The notes beneath the pieces are model-generated. The model had not been told where the DNA came from and ran no database searches. It saw only the letters and a list, made by a program, of their open reading frames with translations. The position numbers and the translations under genes are program-made. Shown here one piece after another: positions 62,300 to 64,000 of a stretch of 64,000 bases of DNA (the stretch's first letter is position 1; every line of letters starts with the position of its first letter). This stretch comes from an uncultured Bacteroidales bacterium (lineage in GTDB: Bacteria > Bacteroidota > Bacteroidia > Bacteroidales > Paludibacteraceae): positions 1 to 64,000 of the forward strand of contig CALUNA010000010.1 of assembly GCA_944321895.1 (NCBI GenBank), read 5' to 3'.

Positions 62300-63110
62300 G
62301 CAAACGGACATGCCGGAGCAGGAAAATACTATGTCCTTTTGGGACCACCTGGATGTATTGCGGGCTGCTTTACTGAAAATTCTGGCGGTTACGCTGGTTT
62401 TCGGCATGCTGGCATTCCTTTTTAAGGATACGCTTTTTGCCATCATTCTGGCACCGAAAAGCAGTGACTTCATTGTTTATCGTGTGTTTCATGCCGTAGC
62501 CGTCAGGTTCGGGAGCGGAATGCCTGCTGACGATTTCACGGTCGATTTGATAAACACGGGACTGGCACGACAGTTCATCATACATATGAAGGCAGCCATG
62601 TATGTCGGGTTTCTGTTCGCTTCTCCGTATGCCTTGTTCCAGCTGTTCCGTTTTATTTCGCCTGCGCTTTATGTCGATGAGCGTAAATATGTAGTGCGGG
62701 TGGCCGGTAGCGGTTACTTCATGTTTGTTCTTGGAGTATTGTTCTGCTATTTCCTGCTTTTCCCGCTGACATTTCGTTTCCTGGGTACATATCAGGTGAG
62801 CGGGGAAGTCAGAAATCTGATTTCCCTTGATTCATACATGGGCACCCTGATTACAATGAGTCTGCTTATGGGAGCCGTATTTGAGATTCCGGTTTTGTGC
62901 TGGCTGTTTGCAAGATTGGGTTTCCTGACGGTTGCATTTATGCGACGTTACCGTAAACATGCGGTTGTCGCCATTTTGACTCTGGCTGCCGTAATTACAC
63001 CTACGGCCGATATTTTTACCCTATCTTTGGTCTCGTTGCCCATGTGGCTGTTGTACGAGCTTAGTATTCTGATTGTCAAGCGTGCAGAACATAAAAAAGA
63101 ATGTGCGTGA
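62262..63110 (+). CDS. tatC: TatC twin-arginine translocase core subunit
   Basis: TatC recognises twin-arginine signals and forms the translocase with TatA. Six membrane helices and the motif [16 protein letters not shown] (the H-L-x-E/D-L-R block) are present. [20 protein letters not shown], the F-x-x-P-A-L segment, and [17 protein letters not shown], with the conserved FE-x-P, complete the family pattern. The ATG at 62262 overlaps tatA by 38 bases; the ATG at 62310, giving 266 residues, is an equally plausible start. Likely clients lie immediately upstream. Confidence 0.94.
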   Translation: MKRLQQESPGKTEQTDMPEQENTMSFWDHLDVLRAALLKILAVTLVFGMLAFLFKDTLFAIILAPKSSDFIVYRVFHAVAVRFGSGMPADDFTVDLINTGLARQFIIHMKAAMYVGFLFASPYALFQLFRFISPALYVDERKYVVRVAGSGYFMFVLGVLFCYFLLFPLTFRFLGTYQVSGEVRNLISLDSYMGTLITMSLLMGAVFEIPVLCWLFARLGFLTVAFMRRYRKHAVVAILTLAAVITPTADIFTLSLVSLPMWLLYELSILIVKRAEHKKECA

Positions 63111-63242
63111 GGCGGTTATGTGGCCTGTCATACAGCTTCCGGAAACTGTCTGTTATCCTGTTTCATTCCATTTTGCATTGCATTTTATTTCATAAATATG
63201 GAAATATTCAAATATTATGATTTATTTTATTTGTTTTTTTTG

Positions 63243-63250
63243 TATCTTTG
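63243..63250 (+). promoter_or_regulatory. -7 promoter element of the sugar transferase gene
   Basis: TATCTTTG matches TAnnTTTG and lies 44 bases before the ATG at 63294. The AT-rich upstream sequence does not give a unique -33 element. The rest of 63111-63293 holds nothing I can support. Confidence 0.5.
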
Positions 63251-63293
63251 CGCACAATCTGATAAGCTAACCAGTCATATAAAACATTGATCA

Positions 63294-64000
63294 ATGACTA
63301 AACAAATACGCCGGATATTCGTCTATCGAATCAAGTGGAGCTATTTATTGCTTGATATTTGTTTGTTGGCATTGAGTTTTTTTGTTGTATTGCAGTTTTT
63401 CCCCCTGAACACACCTGTCCCGTTCCAGAAATACCGTTCTCTTATATTGGTATATTCCGTTTTGTGGCTGGTGCTGAGTTATTGTGCACACCGTTACATT
63501 TCAATCAAGTATCTGAAACTTCGGTCGCATTTTTTGCGTCTGATGGTAACGGCTGTTGTTGTCTTTGCCGTCTTGTGGGTTTACATTCTGGTGTTTCCGC
63601 AAAAGAATCTGTCTCTTAATGTATTGCTTTGCATAACCTTTTCCGTGCTGATTACCAATATAGTCAGCTTGTCCGTATTATATGCATATAAGTATGCTCT
63701 TAACATGGAACCTGAACTTGAGCGCAAGCACCGTAGCAAGCAAAGCGTGTTGCATGTCCCGAATACTCTGGATGCAACGGCTGCGGCGGAACTGCAGGAA
63801 AAACTGCTGGAACAGACCTCGCGGAAAGTTCTTGAATTTTTAGGGAAACATATCAATATATACTCGACTAATACATGCTTTCTGAAAACCAATGATCTGG
63901 AAACTTTCCGGAAATTGGAGTATTACCGCTATGACACTATTGTAAATCTGGAACTGTTGAACCATGTCCGGGGCATAAACAAAATGTTTGGAATGGTGAA
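63294..64000 (+). CDS. Undecaprenyl-phosphate sugar transferase, N-terminal part (runs off the window)
   Basis: The open frame gives 235 residues without a stop. Four membrane helices occupy about residues 10-140. A soluble region follows with FLGKHINIYSTNTCFLKTND and then YDTIVNLELLNHVRGINKMF. This resembles the N-terminal domain of Bacteroidales sugar transferases such as PG1964 (WbaP), whose C-terminal PssA/WcaJ domain loads the first sugar phosphate on undecaprenyl phosphate. The catalytic domain lies beyond the window. It could start the repeat unit built by the locus at 16819-34352, which has no initiating enzyme of its own. Confidence 0.75.
   Translation, partial: MTKQIRRIFVYRIKWSYLLLDICLLALSFFVVLQFFPLNTPVPFQKYRSLILVYSVLWLVLSYCAHRYISIKYLKLRSHFLRLMVTAVVVFAVLWVYILVFPQKNLSLNVLLCITFSVLITNIVSLSVLYAYKYALNMEPELERKHRSKQSVLHVPNTLDATAAAELQEKLLEQTSRKVLEFLGKHINIYSTNTCFLKTNDLETFRKLEYYRYDTIVNLELLNHVRGINKMFGMV

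Noticed and set aside
1-64000. CRISPR arrays, tRNA, rRNA, insertion sequences, prophage
   Set aside because: I looked for regular repeats, cloverleaf-like short genes, transposase and phage families on both strands and found none.

Overview
The window reads as chromosome of a member of the Bacteroidales. The evidence is the gene families (DUF5683 beside ParAB, the DUF6089-UppS-BamA-Skp-Skp order, a fused SpmA/SpmB protein, TlpA/DUF4369 lipoproteins, a PorE-like OmpA lipoprotein, a PG1964-type sugar transferase), the repeated Bacteroidetes promoter -7 element TAnnTTTG, and the near absence of Shine-Dalgarno sequences. The genus cannot be fixed from sequence alone. The PorE-like and WbaP-like proteins hint at a lineage with a type IX secretion system and an anionic LPS, which is inference. 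I saw no rRNA, tRNA, CRISPR array, insertion sequence or phage gene.

Layout. 1-336: no gene, but two long inverted repeats that share a core. 337-8585 (minus): a lipoprotein, arginine decarboxylase, then a MerR regulator, a MltD-like transglycosylase, DUF5683, ParB, ParA and a GT9 glycosyltransferase. 8741-16521 (plus): SpmAB fusion, a nuclease-like protein and YbeY, then the outer-membrane assembly operon DUF6089-uppS-bamA-skp-skp. 16819-34678 (plus): a surface-polysaccharide locus with two tandem Wza-type lipoproteins, a Wzc-type tyrosine kinase, flippase, a VioA-like aminotransferase, a NeuD/PglD-like acyltransferase, a MaoC hydratase, a CitE-like CoA-ester lyase, a WecF-like (GT56) transferase, further glycosyltransferases, a Wzy-like polymerase, WecB, and a decayed SGNH-hydrolase remnant at the end. 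34893-44719 (plus): sppA, lpxK, purine nucleoside phosphorylase, an MsbA-like ABC transporter, dnaE and a glutaredoxin-like protein. 44731-52541 (minus): LacI regulator, GNAT, DHFR, ThyA, PorE-like lipoprotein, DUF1015, bactofilin, MutY. 52796-56138 (plus): TlpA-like lipoprotein, HU, a 29-residue basic bS22/mS38-like protein and RNase G. 56227-57818 (minus): kdsB and a stand-alone NnrD. 58068-63110 (plus): a membrane polyferredoxin, a Tat-signal aldo/keto reductase, DUF1893, a putative ECF S component, TatA and TatC. 63294 to the end: the N-terminal part of an undecaprenyl-phosphate sugar transferase.

How it works together. Most of the window builds the envelope: lipid A/Kdo (LpxK, KdsB, MsbA-like), undecaprenyl carrier (UppS), outer-membrane protein assembly (BamA, Skp) and a Wzx/Wzy-type glycan. 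The most interesting part is 22313-26760. There a VioA-like aminotransferase, an amino-sugar acyltransferase, a MaoC hydratase, a CoA-ester lyase and a GT56 transferase sit in a row. I infer that they make and transfer a 4-amino-4,6-dideoxy sugar carrying an unusual CoA-derived acyl group, in logic resembling the anthrose operon of Bacillus anthracis but with a different acyl-making pair. A second notable unit is the Tat module, where exported iron-sulfur redox proteins are encoded next to the translocase that could export them; one of them appears to carry an internal twin-arginine signal.
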